A stretch of 64,000 nucleotides of DNA, from the NCBI GenBank assembly GCA_032871835.1, contig CM065295.1, positions 22,826,501-22,890,500 of the forward strand, read 5' to 3'. A program made the translations under genes and the position numbers. The DNA comes from Dipteronia dyeriana. Lineage: Eukaryota > Streptophyta > Magnoliopsida > Sapindales > Sapindaceae. A model generated the notes under the pieces. It was given only the letters and a program-made list of their open reading frames with translations, was not told the origin of the DNA and ran no database searches. Shown piece by piece: positions 44,579 through 56,179 of the stretch (position 1 is the stretch's first letter; each line of letters starts with the position of its first letter).

Positions 44579-46186
44579 GCTGGCCGAAATCTTCATAGAA
44601 TATATATTAGGATCACAAATCCTTTCCTAAGAAGGATTTACTTGGTTGTTAAGAATCCTTTCCTTAGGTGGATTTACTTGGTGGTTAAGAATCCTTTTAT
44701 ATAAGGAATTCTATCCTACACCAAGACTCCTAATCCAACTCAATAGTGTATTTGTAACCATATTAAAGACTTCTTAATTTGATTAGATAAATAATTCCTT
44801 TTATTTATCTACTTATCAAATATAGTCTTTAATATTAATTATACTACCAACAATAGTATAATTTTTAGGAGACCATCTCCTACCAGGAATTTTGACTTTT
44901 AATTAAATAATTAAATAAAATAAAATAATAAAGCTATTCTAAATAGTCTTGCCACCTAAGCCATATATATGGGCCAATATATTATTTTTTTATTTTATTA
45001 AATCCATTTGACCTTTATAAAATGTCCATATGTGAACTAGACCTTTTCTTTTAAAAAAGAAACAAGTCCACATTCCTCAATACAATTCTAGATGGACCCC
45101 TAAATTGGTCCGGTAGAATATATCAAGTGATCCATGCAAGTTCGTGTGGATTGGGGATATTGGCGGGCTATCTAAATTTAAGCTCCAACAGACACAACCC
45201 AATCACAATCAACAAATGATTCACTTAGGTCCGATCTATTTAATTTTAGTTCATTCCACTAAAGAACTAAAATTAAACTATTAAATAAAGATAGAATAAG
45301 TTGATGTGACTCATTCATACCCTAGACAACCTTATTGGAGAAAGTATATCCTCGTGAAGAATATCAGTAATCGCCAAGAGTTCATAGACCACCTATAGCT
45401 CTCTAAGTTACCATATTTACTCATATGACCACATTTTGAACTTGGATATTTTGATATGTCCAGAAGCCATGTTTCAATAGACTCATTTGAAAACTTAACG
45501 TTAAGATTTAATATCCAATACCTCAAAACATCCATATGATGGTATTCTACTTTCATTTAGTAAATGGAGCCATGATGTCCATATCTATAAATGAAGTCCT
45601 CTATCGATTAATAAATGAATACCACCAAACTATCGAGGATAGACTATGCTATATAATTGTACTTATTGATAACTCAAATGATAACACTTGCAACCATAAG
45701 TCCATTATTTATCTCAGGATTGAGATAGATTGTCCGATTGTCTTCAAATGAAAACTTTTATCCATTGACGGTTCTAGATAAAGTATTTCATTTTGATCCA
45801 ATTCAGTGCACCCAGTGCACTAGATTCTTTTGCCCAAAAACACCACACTTTGATGATTTTAGACTCATCATAACACATTTGATCCCACTCAAATGCTAGT
45901 AAAAGAATCTACAACTTTGACAAGACAAAGGCGCCCAACCTTTTATCTTAAGTTGTGAATATTATTCAAGACTAACTTAAGAATTGTGTCTACCTCATGC
46001 ATATCTACATGTATGGACAATTTTTCTTTTTTCATAGTCTTTTGACCTTATGATTATTTACTTTTGACAATTATAATAATTAAATTATAAATGCTATAAG
46101 ATTTGTTAAACTAGAAATCACTTTATTAATATGAAAAGATTGTCAAATACATTTTTACACCCTTGCTATCGAGCATAATCCCAACA
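43777..46186 (-). repeat. Copia-B 3' LTR (2,410 bp)
   Basis: Begins TGTTGGGATTATGCTCG (46186, minus) after the purine-rich AAGTGGGAGAT, and ends GGTTTTTTCCCTACA (43777). It contains a 60-bp (AT)n run (44517-44576) bounded by two copies of a GAAGGATTTACTTGGTTG block (44424 and 44632). It shares CGCAGCGGAA near its end with LTR-X. Confidence 0.78.
44517..44576. repeat. (AT)n microsatellite, ~60 bp
   Basis: An uninterrupted AT dinucleotide run within the Copia-B LTR, likely to be length-polymorphic. Confidence 0.95.
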
Positions 46187-46418
46187 ATCTCCCACTTGCT
46201 CTATAGCAAGTGTGTCATATCTCTTATCCCCATGTTCTCTAGATGCCTATCAAAACTCTTTTATGGAAGAGCCTTTGTAAAGGGATCCGTTAGATTATCT
46301 GCTGACGCGATCTTGGTAATCGTCACATCACCCCTATGCACAATTTCCTTCAAAAGGTGATACTTTCTTTCAATTTGTTTCCTCTCTTATGACTTCTTGG
46401 TTCTCTCGAATTAGCCAC
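46187..46418 (-). pseudogene. Copia-B RNase H C-terminus
   Basis: The minus strand gives HRGDVTITKIASADNLT, then DPFTKALP-stop, then DRHLENMGIRD. This is the Copia RNase H tail and the end of pol, directly before the polypurine tract. The upstream half of the domain is at 49132-49412, beyond LTR-Z. Confidence 0.83.
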
Positions 46419-46462
46419 TGTTGAAAATACAAACACGGTTAAATGCTCAAGGCTAACCTAGA

Positions 46463-46484
46463 GGGGGGGGGGGGGGGGGGGGGG
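46463..46484 (+). repeat. G22 homopolymer
   Basis: Twenty-two consecutive G flanked by CTAGA and TGAATAGG, about 45 bp from the LTR-Z end. A matching G14 run lies at the equivalent place in LTR-Y copy 2. Confidence 0.95.
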
Positions 46485-46556
46485 TGAATAGGTTAGACAC
46501 CTTTTTCGACTCCCTTAGAAACATACAAAAGTTTGTCCCTCTAGATTGCTTGTATC

Positions 46557-46597
<41 letters not shown>

Positions 46598-46924
46598 ATT
46601 AAAGACACTTAATCAATATATAAAACAAGTAAAGTGTGATACCAACAAGTAATCATAACATATACAAAATCTATATTATAGAAAGGAAGTCAACTTACAT
46701 AAAGAGTTCTATCCATAATTTTCAAATAACAAATACAAATATAAGAGAGATAGGGATAGAGAAAAGTTGACACAAGATATAACGTGGTAAACCTCCGAAA
46801 AAGAAATATCCACGGGGTTAGCAACCACCGGCAAATCAAAATCCACTAGTAGATAAGACAAGTACAATCTCTCAAGTGACCCAATCACCTAGAAACTACC
46901 TACTTATGATGATGCCGCCCTCTT

Positions 46925-47225
46925 GCTCAACAATCCGAGGCCTCATACCTCTTGTCAAGACTTCCACGCTCACCCTTCCGGATCCTCATGACCCTAGGCA
47001 AGACTTCTTGCACAACTATCCGAGTCCTCCCGACTCTAGTCAAGACTTCCTTGCTCACCCTTCCATATCCTCACGACCCAGGGTAAGACTTCTTGCTCAA
47101 CTATCTGAGTCCTCCCGACTCTAGTCAAGACTTCCTTGCTTGACAATCCGAGGTCTCACACCTCTGCCAAGACTTTCTTGCGCAACAACATAGGTCACAC
47201 ACCTATTGTCAAGACTTCCTTCTCA
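46925..47225. repeat. Short tandem repeat region in LTR-Z
   Basis: Alternating units of about 48-50 bp are built on CAAGACTTCcTTGCTCA and CCGAGTCCTCnCGACTCT phrases, about six copies from 46925 to 47225, with substitutions. Confidence 0.75.
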
Positions 47226-48763
47226 AAAGGCATCTAGGTGATCATGAATGCAAAACGAAAACAAGCACGCAATATAGAATGGTATGATCAACACATCCTA
47301 TGGAAAATACTAGACATGAGCATGAATGCACAAAACAAATGTAGTCTAGTCAATCATGCATGTTTAATCCATCTAGATCATGTAAGATATGTTCAACATT
47401 AATTACAACCTAGATACATGCATAGATCTAAAACTTGAATCACAAGATATGTTCAATTAACACAAAATCAAGTTTAAATCACATAAACCAAAAATATGCT
47501 AAAATCATATGACAAAGTCATTTAGATTTAAAGTTAAAGTTCTAGAGCATATTCCTATTCATAGATTCAACAAAACACATGAATAGTTCATAAGAACATA
47601 AGCACATGTATTAATGTGAGAATTCGGCAAAGAGAGCCTAATACATGTGAGGAACTATTTTTCACAAAATCAATCAATCAAAGATCATCAAATAGTCCTA
47701 GAATCAAAGCTAGCACAATACAATCCCAAACATGTGAAAACATAGGCAAAATCAAAACCTAACTCAACATGTAAGATTTCAATTGAAACTCAACCTAACT
47801 TTAAAAAGTTCCAAACTCAAATCAAAACTATCGCAAGACACATATATATATTGAAGAAGAAAACCCAAGGCAATTGACCAAGTTTTAAAAAAAAACTTTG
47901 AGAGAAAATCAATACCTTAGATGATTTTGGTGCAGGCCCGTTTTTCTGAGTTTAGACTCCAACAACAACAATAAAACTAACTTAAACCTTCAGAGAAAAG
48001 ATGGAGATTGAATAGACAAACACTCTCAACTTTAAATCACTCAAATCAGAGTTCAAATGAAGAAGTTATGTTGTTTGGAAGGTGAGAAAATGTAGAGAGA
48101 AAATTCTGCACACAAGTTTTAAATTTCTTCTTAGAATGAAATATGAGAGGGAAGGGAAATATGAGGAGAAGGAAAAAATAGAAGCAAAAGAACCAAAATG
48201 CCCTCCTTTAAGAATGTTTCCCCGAGATGGCACGTGGGAATCTTAGGGCAGCAAGGAGTTGCGGCCGAGATGGCCACGCGTCATCTCGGGCTTTCACCAC
48301 TTGATGGCCTTTGGCCATGGTACAACTCCCTTGCACTCCTCTCGCGTTCTTCAACCGTTCTTTGGCCTCCAAACTCGGAATTCGAATCCGTTTATGGATT
48401 GCGAACCATAACTCTCTCCCGCACATGGACATATAAGATACTCAACCCAAAAAATAATAATTCAACTTGATATACGAAGACAAAGATAATGTATGCAACA
48501 TGAGTTGAAAGTGTAGTATATTTTGACTTAGAACTTGAAATCAATAGTATAAGTAACTGAAATGAATGGAACTCAATCAAGAATGATTTAATACTAAAAT
48601 CAAGTTCAATATCCATGTTATACAAACATATACACATACAAACACAATTCACACTAGAATGCAAACTACATAGAGATAGTCTCCAATCATGCATTTTCTA
48701 AAACATGTTATTTCCATACCAATGCATGAGCATTCATCTTCAAGTGGGTGAATGTGTTATACA

Positions 48764-48927
48764 TGGTGCACAACGATGCAGGGACACATATGAATGAATT
48801 GTATGTGTGTGCCTATACTGGTGCACAACGATGCAGGGACACAAATGTATGAATTGTGTGTGTGTACCTATAATGGTGCACAACGATGCAGGGACACATA
48901 TGTATGAATTGTGTGTGTGTGTGCCTA
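48764..48927. repeat. Three tandem copies of a 55-bp unit
   Basis: Units start TGGTGCACAACGATGCAGGG at 48764, 48819 and 48874. Each ends with a GTGTGTGTG tract and CCTA. They differ by only a few bases. Confidence 0.93.
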
Positions 48928-49131
48928 AGCCTTGTACGAGAAAGATAAGGTCTTAGTATACCTTTGTAGAACCATATTGCATCCTTTCTCTTTGAAGACT
49001 TTGAACTTGCTTTGACTAGTTGTTCCTTATTCTTTGAAGCTTGAATCATCATGAATCTAAACAACTAAATCATTACAAAGTAAACATCATTTTGATATGG
49101 AATTAATGCCAACACAATCTAAAACCTAACA

Positions 49132-50316
49132 ACTGCTCCACTATTGTCACAATAGATAGTGATCTGCTTATTCGCATCAGGAACCACTTCCATGTCAGTC
49201 AAGAATTGGCGGAGCCAGACAACCTTTTTAGCAGCCTCGCATGCGGCAACATACTCGGCTTCCATGGTGGAATCGATAATAAAAGATTGCTTGATACTCC
49301 TCCATATGACTGTCACTCCTCCAATAGTAAACACAGATCTCGATGTTGATCTCCTAGAGTCAAAATCTGACTGAAAATCAGAATCTGTATACCCAACAAG
49401 AATTTAATCCCCTCAAAAGTATACAAGCATATAATCTCTCGTTCTCCTAAGATACTTGAAAATATGCTTGACAACCGTCCAGTGATCAGGACCAGGTTTC
49501 GATTGAAACCTGCTAACTATGCCCACAACAAAACAAATATCTGGTATAGTACAGAGCATTGCATACATGAGACTTCCAACTGCTGATGCATATGGAACCC
49601 TATTCATGAATTGCTCTTCATGCTCATTATTAGGAACTTGTTCCTTAGAAAGTTTGATTCCATGTCTGAATGGTAACATACCTTTCTTGGAATCTTGCAT
49701 GGAAAACCTAGACAAGATTTATCTATGTATGAGGCATGGGATAATGCAATCGTTCTAATCTTTCTATCCCTTATAACTTGGATACCAAGAATATAACTTG
49801 CTTCTCCTAAGTCCTTCATATCAAATTGTTTTGCTAACCATTCTTTTATTGATGTCAATACACCTACATCGTTTCCGATGAGTAGTATATCATCAACATA
49901 AAAAACTAGGAAAACCAACTTGTCGCCTTTAATACTTTTGTTTACACAAGTTCGTCAAGGTTTTGAATAAATCCAAAACTTTTCACAGCTTGATCGAACC
50001 TTATGTTCCAGGATCTGGATGCTTGCTTCAATCCATATATGGATCTTTACAACTTGCAGACCCTTTCCTCTTGGCCTTTTTCAATGAATCCTTCTAGTTG
50101 CATCATATAGATGCTTTCGTCAAGACTTCCATAAAGGAAAGCTGTCTTGACGTCCATTTGCCAAATTAATAAGTCTATAGATGCCGCAATGGATAAGAGT
50201 ATCCTAATGGATTTAAGCATGACCATAAGAGAAAAGGTTTCTTTATAATCGATACCTTCCTTCTGTGTATAACCTTTAGCTACAAATCTAGCTTTAAAGG
50301 TTTTCACCTTTCCATC
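49132..50316 (-). pseudogene. Copia-B reverse transcriptase and RNase H N-terminus
   Basis: The minus strand reads KTFKARFVAKGYTQKEGIDY and IWQMDVKTAFLYGSLDESIY, then FYVDDILLIGND (YVDD encoded 49900-49889) and MKDLGEASYILGIQ. It then reads YASAVGSLMYAM and the RNase H start DSTMEAEYVAACEAAK with YCDNSGAV. Frameshifts near 50046, 49700 and 49410 break it into pieces. All RT catalytic Asp are present. Confidence 0.87.
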
Positions 50317-51128
50317 TGTTAATAGTAAAATTTGGCTAAAGAGAATTTTTCCACTCTCCTAGCATGAACTAAAGCCAGAAATAGCTATTCATAGGACTTC
50401 AGGCAAGCCCTAGAGCTACCCCGTAGAATCGAGGAAGGATCATCGGGCATCGGAACTATCAGGAGAGAAGCTAAGCAAGTCCAGGTCGAGCCCACACGCG
50501 AACACTAGAATCTGGGCTTCTCGAGATCGCCTATCCTGGAACCTTGGTTCCTGGGGTTGGGCTCCAAAACCACCATGTGAAAGCGAGAAAAGATCACCCG
50601 AGCTTAGGAAGCACTCGAAGTGAAGCCCGACACAAACAAACGTGAGCTCTTTCCAGACCAAGGCTTCCCTAGGTGAGGTTCGACTCGTAGCCTAAGCCAG
50701 AAGCCCACCGACCTCTCCAGAAGCCCGCTGTCCCCGTTAGGCATGAAAGAAGAATCTCGCCTAAACTACGCTATCTCTAGTAAGTGCCCATTAGTCCATC
50801 CTCGAGCGTCAGAGAACAGAACCAAAGCATGGGTTTACCTCGCTCTACAGTACGAAGCACAACTAACTCAATAACCTCCTTGAAGAATCAAGCCATGAAT
50901 ACATACAAGATCGTATCTACGTTATAACCAACATTAATTCCGCGTGCGTGTAAGTCAAGAGTTTGATTCCAAAAAGGAAAAAAACTTATCCTCGTCAAAG
51001 ATATCATCGAATCCATTATCAATTCAAAGTCAACAACTTTCAAAATAACGAATCCCTCCCGATATGGGGGGAATGGATTCATAGGATCGTGACGGGATAT
51101 TTATGAGTTTAAACCTACTTGGACCGGA

Positions 51129-51136
51129 TATAAATA
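51129..51136 (+). promoter_or_regulatory. TATA box of Gypsy-4 5' LTR
   Basis: TATAAATA in GGACCGGATATAAATAAGGCC. The same site lies at 62454-62461 in the 3' LTR. An AATAAA signal lies about 205 bp downstream in each LTR (51334; 62659), so the U3-R-U5 layout can be read. Confidence 0.65.
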
Positions 51137-51333
51137 AGGCCAAGTAGAGACAAAATGGAGAGAGGGAGAAATCGAGTGAAAGAAAGAGAGAATTACATTG
51201 GGCCTAAATTCTGTGATCAGAACACGACTATCGTGGTATCTACTATTTGACAAGCACGAAGTTTTCACCTTCCTATGTCCTAGAGAGATTGTGAGTGTAT
51301 GTGAGAGATTTCTGTATATCATGAGTGTTCAAT

Positions 51334-51339
51334 AATAAA
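51334..51339 (+). terminator. Polyadenylation signal, Gypsy-4 LTR
   Basis: AATAAA in TTCAATAATAAAGCTCTC. It is conserved at 62659-62664 in the 3' LTR, where it would act on the element transcript. Confidence 0.5.
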
Positions 51340-51486
51340 GCTCTCATTTGTTATTGTCATTCAATCATTCGTTTCTATCTAAGTAGGTCAGCTATCAAAG
51401 GTACCGACCCCCGCCACCACCTCTGTGGTAGTGGTCTCGAGGGTGTTAGTCAAAATTTCTCATCTTTAACAAATTTTCCGCTAACA

Positions 51487-53550
51487 CTTTCTGGCGTCGT
51501 CTGTGGGAAACAATTTCCACACCACCATTTTCATATTCACGTTTGTTGTTTTGCAGTAGGCATGAGGCTTCGCTCCTCCCAAGGATAGCCAGATGCATTG
51601 GGACAACCTTCTGCTGTATCTACACGAAAGGTCTCGAAGAAAGGAAGAAAATCCGGGCTCCATAGCTAGGTCCCAGACCAGCCAGCCACGGGCTTTGGAT
51701 CCCCCTATGGGAAGCCAGGTTGCGCTTGACCTATAGGCGGTGGCCTTCGTGGAAAACATTCGCCTACGATTGCTGGCTAAGGGTATTACTGTCCTGCAAG
51801 CAAACCTCTGCAATCGAGGGGAACCAAGCAGGCCAGGGACTAGGCAATCCGCCTTTGATCGCTTTGGACCTACCCCTCCAGAGCCTGCTCGTAATAGAAC
51901 GGGACTCCAACCCTCAATCGGGGATAGGTTATGGCCCATGCTCCCATTCTTGAAGCGCTGCCACGCTACCAACCTAGGTAGGTCAAGTCCGTGGTGAACG
52001 TATTTCCTTGAGAGCAACGAGAGATTCTTCACCCAACGACTTCAAAGAGGGAAGCCCGAGCTAGGGAGGAGAAAAGCTAACAAAGCCCTCATGTAGATCC
52101 TCTCTGAAGAAGGAACCGGGTAGAGGTCGCCAACTCGTCAGAGGGGGTTTGACAGTGAGGAGTTTGAGATCAATTCAAGGAAACCTGAGGGCAAGCGCCT
52201 GAGAGACCAGTTGGCAGAGCTTTAGAAAGAGGTCTAGTAAATGAAGAAGGGAAAGTACAAGGAGGACAAGAAGGACCCTCTAAGTGAGATGAATGTTCCT
52301 TTCACCAGAAGAATCCGAGAGATGAAGCTCCGGCCAAAATTTAAAATATCGACTGACAGATTCTCTGGGACTGAGGATCCCTTGAGCCACTTGGAGAGTT
52401 TCGTTCAAAAGATGGAGGTCCAGAACACTACCATGGCCACTATGTATCGAATGTTCCCAACTACGCTGATAGATTACGCTAAGACCTGGTTTATAAAGTT
52501 ACCCGCTGGCAGCGTGGATTCCTTCATGAACCTGTCAACTGATTTCAACTCATAATTCCAGGGAGATAAACCCCTATTAAAGGATCCAATCCATCTACAG
52601 TACGTGATCCAGGAGAGAGGGGAAACCCTCCGATATTATATCGAGCGTTTCCACAAGGAAGTCATCCAGATGAGGGTCTTCACCGAGAAAGAAACCCTTG
52701 CCAACTTCAGAAGGAATTTGTAGGCAGACAAGCTTTTCCAGTCTTTTACCGAGAGACCTCCAGAGACCTACCGAGAAGCTTATGATCGAGCTCTAAAGCA
52801 AATTGAAGTCGACGAACAACTCAAGGTCAAGATGGAACACGACGATATGAGAGCCGTAAAGCAACAGAAGAAGGAAGCTCCCAAACCCGAGCAAGCTCAA
52901 AAAAGCCAGAACAAACCCCCCAATAGGTCGACATATCGCTTCCCCATTTCTCAACCCAGATCGGAAAGACACCCGGCAAAATGAACTCCTCCGCTGGCTT
53001 CACTTCCTCCCAGAATAGTGGCCTCAATAGGTCGAGATTAGAGAGGATATGATTGTTACACCCCCTTAAATGCATCCCATAAAACAATCTATCTCTCCAT
53101 TCGGGACAAGGGGTTACTACAGAAGCCCGCACCCATGAAAGCCTCTGTCAATAAGAGAAATCATTATAAGTATTGTGACTTTCCCAAAGACGTGGGACAC
53201 AACACTTCAGAGTGCTATAACCTATGAAATCAAATCGAGGCTTTGATAAGAGGAGGGTGTTTGGTAGAATTCTTACAGCAAGTCAGGGATAAAATTCAGA
53301 CCGGAAGGAAAGTGCAAGCCGAGATCCTCGAGCACGTTGAGAAAAGAAAGGGGGAACATGTGGATCAGATGCAACAAATCTAGATAATACATACCATCAG
53401 TGGAGGGCCTACTCTGGCTGGGACCTCCAATAATTCCAGGAATAACCATATAACAAAAGTCCCTCGTATGGATGAAGGGCGAGGTATCTTCAAGGTCGAC
53501 CAGAGCCCGACCAACCCCTCCCAATTATCATAGATCATTTTCACTGAAGC
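51487..53550 (+). pseudogene. Gypsy-4 gag
   Basis: The leader and N-terminal part (51560-52240) are fragmented. The core 52241-52555 is open: KYKEDKKDPLSEMNVPFTRR, DPLSHLESFVQKMEVQ, MFPTTLIDYAKTWF, then a stop at 52553. It continues LRYYIERFHKEVIQM and NFRRNL-stop-ADKLFQSF, the retrotransposon-gag domain. A Cys/His segment reads YCDFPKDVGHNTSECYN (about 53170), followed by QIEALIRGGCL. Several stops (52720, 52981, 53037, 53225, 53381) inactivate it. Gag would form the particle shell. Confidence 0.87.
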
Positions 53551-54200
53551 GGATGTCTACAACACCGTGCAACCTCATGATGATCCCATGGTGATCACGG
53601 TACAGATTGCTAATTGCATGGTACACAGTGTGCTCGTCAACACAGGCAGCAACGTCGACGTCCTATTTAAAGACACATTGGACAAAATTAAACTTGAAAC
53701 AGTGGTGTTACAATAGTTGTACTACCCTGCTGTATGGGTTCACTGGGGACTCAATCATACCCGTGGGATCAAAAATTCTGCCAGTAATCATTGGAGTGAC
53801 ACCTTTCCAACAGAATATCATGATAGACTTCGTGGTGGTGGATACCCTATCAGCCTACAATGCAATATTAGGAAGGCCATTTTTATCATCCTTGAAAGGG
53901 GTCCTATCCATCTACCACAATGTCCTGAAGTTCCTAGTAAAAGATAAAGTGGGGGAAGTTCGGGGTGACCAGCAAGCAACCAAGAGATGTTATGTAGTGT
54001 CTGCCAACCCAACAACTCTAGCAAAACAACTTGTCTAGATAACAACGATCCATAATAGGGCAACGCCTGCATTGACCCTGGAAGATGTAGGACCCGCAGA
54101 TCACCCAGAGTATGACCCCGTGGTGCCAGACAAGAAGGAGCAGAGAGGGGAATGGGCCAGCGGCCATCCAGTGGATAAGCTAGAATAGTTTCCCATCCGA
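53551..54200 (+). pseudogene. Gypsy-4 protease
   Basis: Reads IANCMVHSVLVNTGSNVDVL. The catalytic DTGS is NTGS (Asn codon AAC at 53639-53641). After a frameshift near 53690 the second half is open: LYGFTGDSIIPVGSKILPV and SAYNAILGRPFLSSLKGVL, the ILGRPFL flap end. Cleavage of gag-pol would be lost through the Asp-to-Asn change alone. Confidence 0.85.
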
Positions 54201-55050
54201 ATGGGTGATCCCTCGAAGGTCGTTAAAGTCGGAGCCACCATTGAGCCGGGAGTGAAGGAGGGTTTGGTTAGGCTCCTCAAAGAGTTCAATGACATCTTCG
54301 TTTGGAGTCACGATGAGATGCCTAGGATCCTGATGACTTTGGCTGCTCACCGATTGGCAGTGGATTCGACTTTCAAGCCCATCAAACAAAAAAGGCATCA
54401 CTTCAACACCGAACGAAATGCTGTGGTTGAGGAAGAAGTGGACAAATTGACCCAAGCAGGCTTCATCAGAGAAGCACGCTACCCCGAATGGATCGCTAAT
54501 ATAGTTATGGTCATAAAGGTAAATGGAAAGTGGCGCATGTTTGCCAATTATACCGATCTCAATCGGGCATGCCCGAAAGACAGTTTCCCTCTACCAAAAA
54601 TTGATCAGTTAGTTGACTCCACCTCCGAAAATAAGCTCATGAGCTTCATGGACACATTTTCAGGATACAATCAAATTATGATGCACCCCACCGACCAGGA
54701 AAAGACCAATTTCATCACCGGATAAGTTCTGTACTGCTACAAGGTGATGCCTTTCTGGCTTAAGAACGCAGGAGCTACATACCAATGGTTAGTCAATCGG
54801 CAGTTCAAGCCTGAAATTGGAAGATCAATGGAGGTGTACATCGATGACATAATCACCAAGTCATCAACCTTTGAAGGCCATCTGGGCGACATTCGCAGGA
54901 CCTTCATGGTCCTAAGGGAGAACCAGATGAGATTGAACCCTTCCAAATGCACTTTTATGGTGATTGTGAGGAAGTTTCTAGGCTTCATGGTCTATGAGAG
55001 AGGTATAGAGGCTAACCCGAAAAAGATTAAGGCTATGCTGGATCTAGAGT
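54201..55050 (+). pseudogene. Gypsy-4 reverse transcriptase
   Basis: Reads VDKLTQAGFIREARYPEWIA, GKWRMFANYTDLNRACPKDS, FMDTFSGYNQI (first catalytic Asp), a TAA at 54723-54725, then LYCYKVMPFWLKNAGATYQ, YIDDIITKS (catalytic YIDD at 54837-54848) and FLGFMVYERGIEANP. Apart from the single stop the domain is intact. The motif order and the FLGF element are typical of Ty3/Gypsy. Confidence 0.92.
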
Positions 55051-55720
55051 CCCCCACGTCACTTAAACAGGTTCAAGTCTTGACTGGGCAGGCAGCAGCG
55101 CTCAACAGGTTCATTTCTCGGTCTACCGATAAGTGTCTCCTATTCTTCAAAGCAATTAAGCAGGGAAAAAACATGAAATGGGACCAGGAGAGTGAACAAG
55201 CTTTTCAAGCCTTGAAAAAATACCTGTCAAGCCCTTCGCTACTGGTTAAGCCAAGCCCTAGAGAAGAGTTTCAAATCTACTTGGCCATTTCAGAAACTGC
55301 GGTAAGTGGGGCCTTGGTCAAGGAATGTGGAGATAGGATTCAGCGACCTATCTACTATGTGAGCCATGCTCTAACCAAGCCTCCTGATAAGAACTATACC
55401 CTTTTGGAGAAGATCGCTTATGTCTTGGTAATCTCGGTAAGGAAGCTTCGTCCTTACTTCCAAGTTCATTCAATAGCAGTAGTGATGGACCAACCCTTCC
55501 GTCAATTCCTGCAAAGGTCGGATGTTTCAGGAAGGTTGGTTTTATAAGCCCTAGAGCTCACCCAGTTTGATTTAAGGTATAAGTCCATGACCGCAATTAA
55601 AGCCCAGGCTCTGGCAGACTTTGTAGCAGAGCTCTCAATGCCTCCAGGCCAAGCGACCTCAACAGTAACAAACGTAGCCCCTGAGAGAATTCCAGAATCT
55701 GGCAGCTGATCGGAAGGTTT
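55051..55720 (+). pseudogene. Gypsy-4 degenerate first RNase H
   Basis: Continues in the RT frame to a TAA at 55545. It reads VQVLTGQAAALNRFISRSTD, FQIYLAISETAVSGALVKE and PIYYVSHAL, then after the stop ALELTQFDLRYKS and AQALADFVAE. The active-site Asp of the usual YxDAS motif is replaced (AISE), as is typical for Tat elements, where this domain survives only as a connector. Confidence 0.85.
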
Positions 55721-56140
55721 CAAGTTATGGATCCTCTACATTGATAGAGCTTCCGGGCAAGCTGGGGGAGGAGCAGGCATAGTTCTAATCAACCCAGAAG
55801 GGACTGAATGCTGCCACTGCTTCAGGTTTGAATTTAAAGCCACTAAAGATGAGACAGAGTATGAAGCCCTCTTGGCAAGAATAAGGGCAACCGCAGAGCT
55901 CGGGGTCGATTACCTATAGGTCAGGAGTGACTCGTTGCTCATAGTCAACCAAGTCTTTAGGGATTATCAAGCAAAAGGGGATAACATGATTGCCTACCTG
56001 AAGCTAGTTCAACAGCTTAAGAGAAAATTCAAAGGTTTTAGGATTGAGCAGATACCTCGACAATAGAATCGTCGAGCAAACATCTTAGCCAAGATAGCTG
56101 CGAATGGCGACCAGACCTTAACATAGAGAGTCCCTCTCAA
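55721..56140 (+). pseudogene. Gypsy-4 second (archaeal-type) RNase H
   Basis: Reads LWILYIDRASGQAGGGAGIV (first Asp at 55743-55745), ATKDETEYEALLARIRATAE (Glu), VRSDSLLIVNQV (second Asp) and FRIEQIPRQ-stop-NRRANILAKIA. All visible active-site residues are kept, but stops at 55918 and 56065 break it. A second RNase H of this type is a hallmark of the Tat lineage and would remove RNA during reverse transcription. Confidence 0.87.
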
Positions 56141-56179
56141 AGTGACCCTCTACCAAGCACAGCAGCAGGTAACGAGACT

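Larger units (their letters stand above)
46419..49131 (-). repeat. LTR-Z: long solo LTR in Copia-B RNase H (~2.7 kb)
   Basis: It separates SGAV from NSREPRSH-type coding in RNase H. On the minus strand it starts TGTTAGGTTTTAGATTG and ends TTTTCAACA. Flanks share only CAGT, so the duplication is decayed and the ends are uncertain by about 10 bp. The interior has a G22 run (46463-46484), an (AT)n run (46561-46595), a ~50-bp repeat region (46925-47220) and a 55-bp triplication (48764-48927). Near its 3' end it carries CCTCTAGG after the C run and GGAGGTTTACCACG, as LTR-Y does. Confidence 0.65.
50317..51486 (+). repeat. Gypsy-4 5' LTR
   Basis: Starts TGTTAATAGTAAAATTTGGC and ends TTTTCCGCTAACA. 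It is followed directly by CTTTCTGGCGTCGTCTGTGG, the primer-binding region. It matches 61641-62811 over its full length. Confidence 0.93.

Noticed and set aside
46925..47225. CRISPR-like direct repeats
   Set aside because: Units are contiguous diverged tandem repeats without unique spacers, in a plant LTR.
48198..48694. Open frames of 90-100 codons on both strands
   Set aside because: Both lie within LTR-Z, overlap each other antisense, and have no protein-family features.
51481..52032. 183-codon open frame on the minus strand
   Set aside because: Lies antisense to Gypsy-4 gag leader, has no recognisable domain, and its homologous region in Gypsy-1 is not open.
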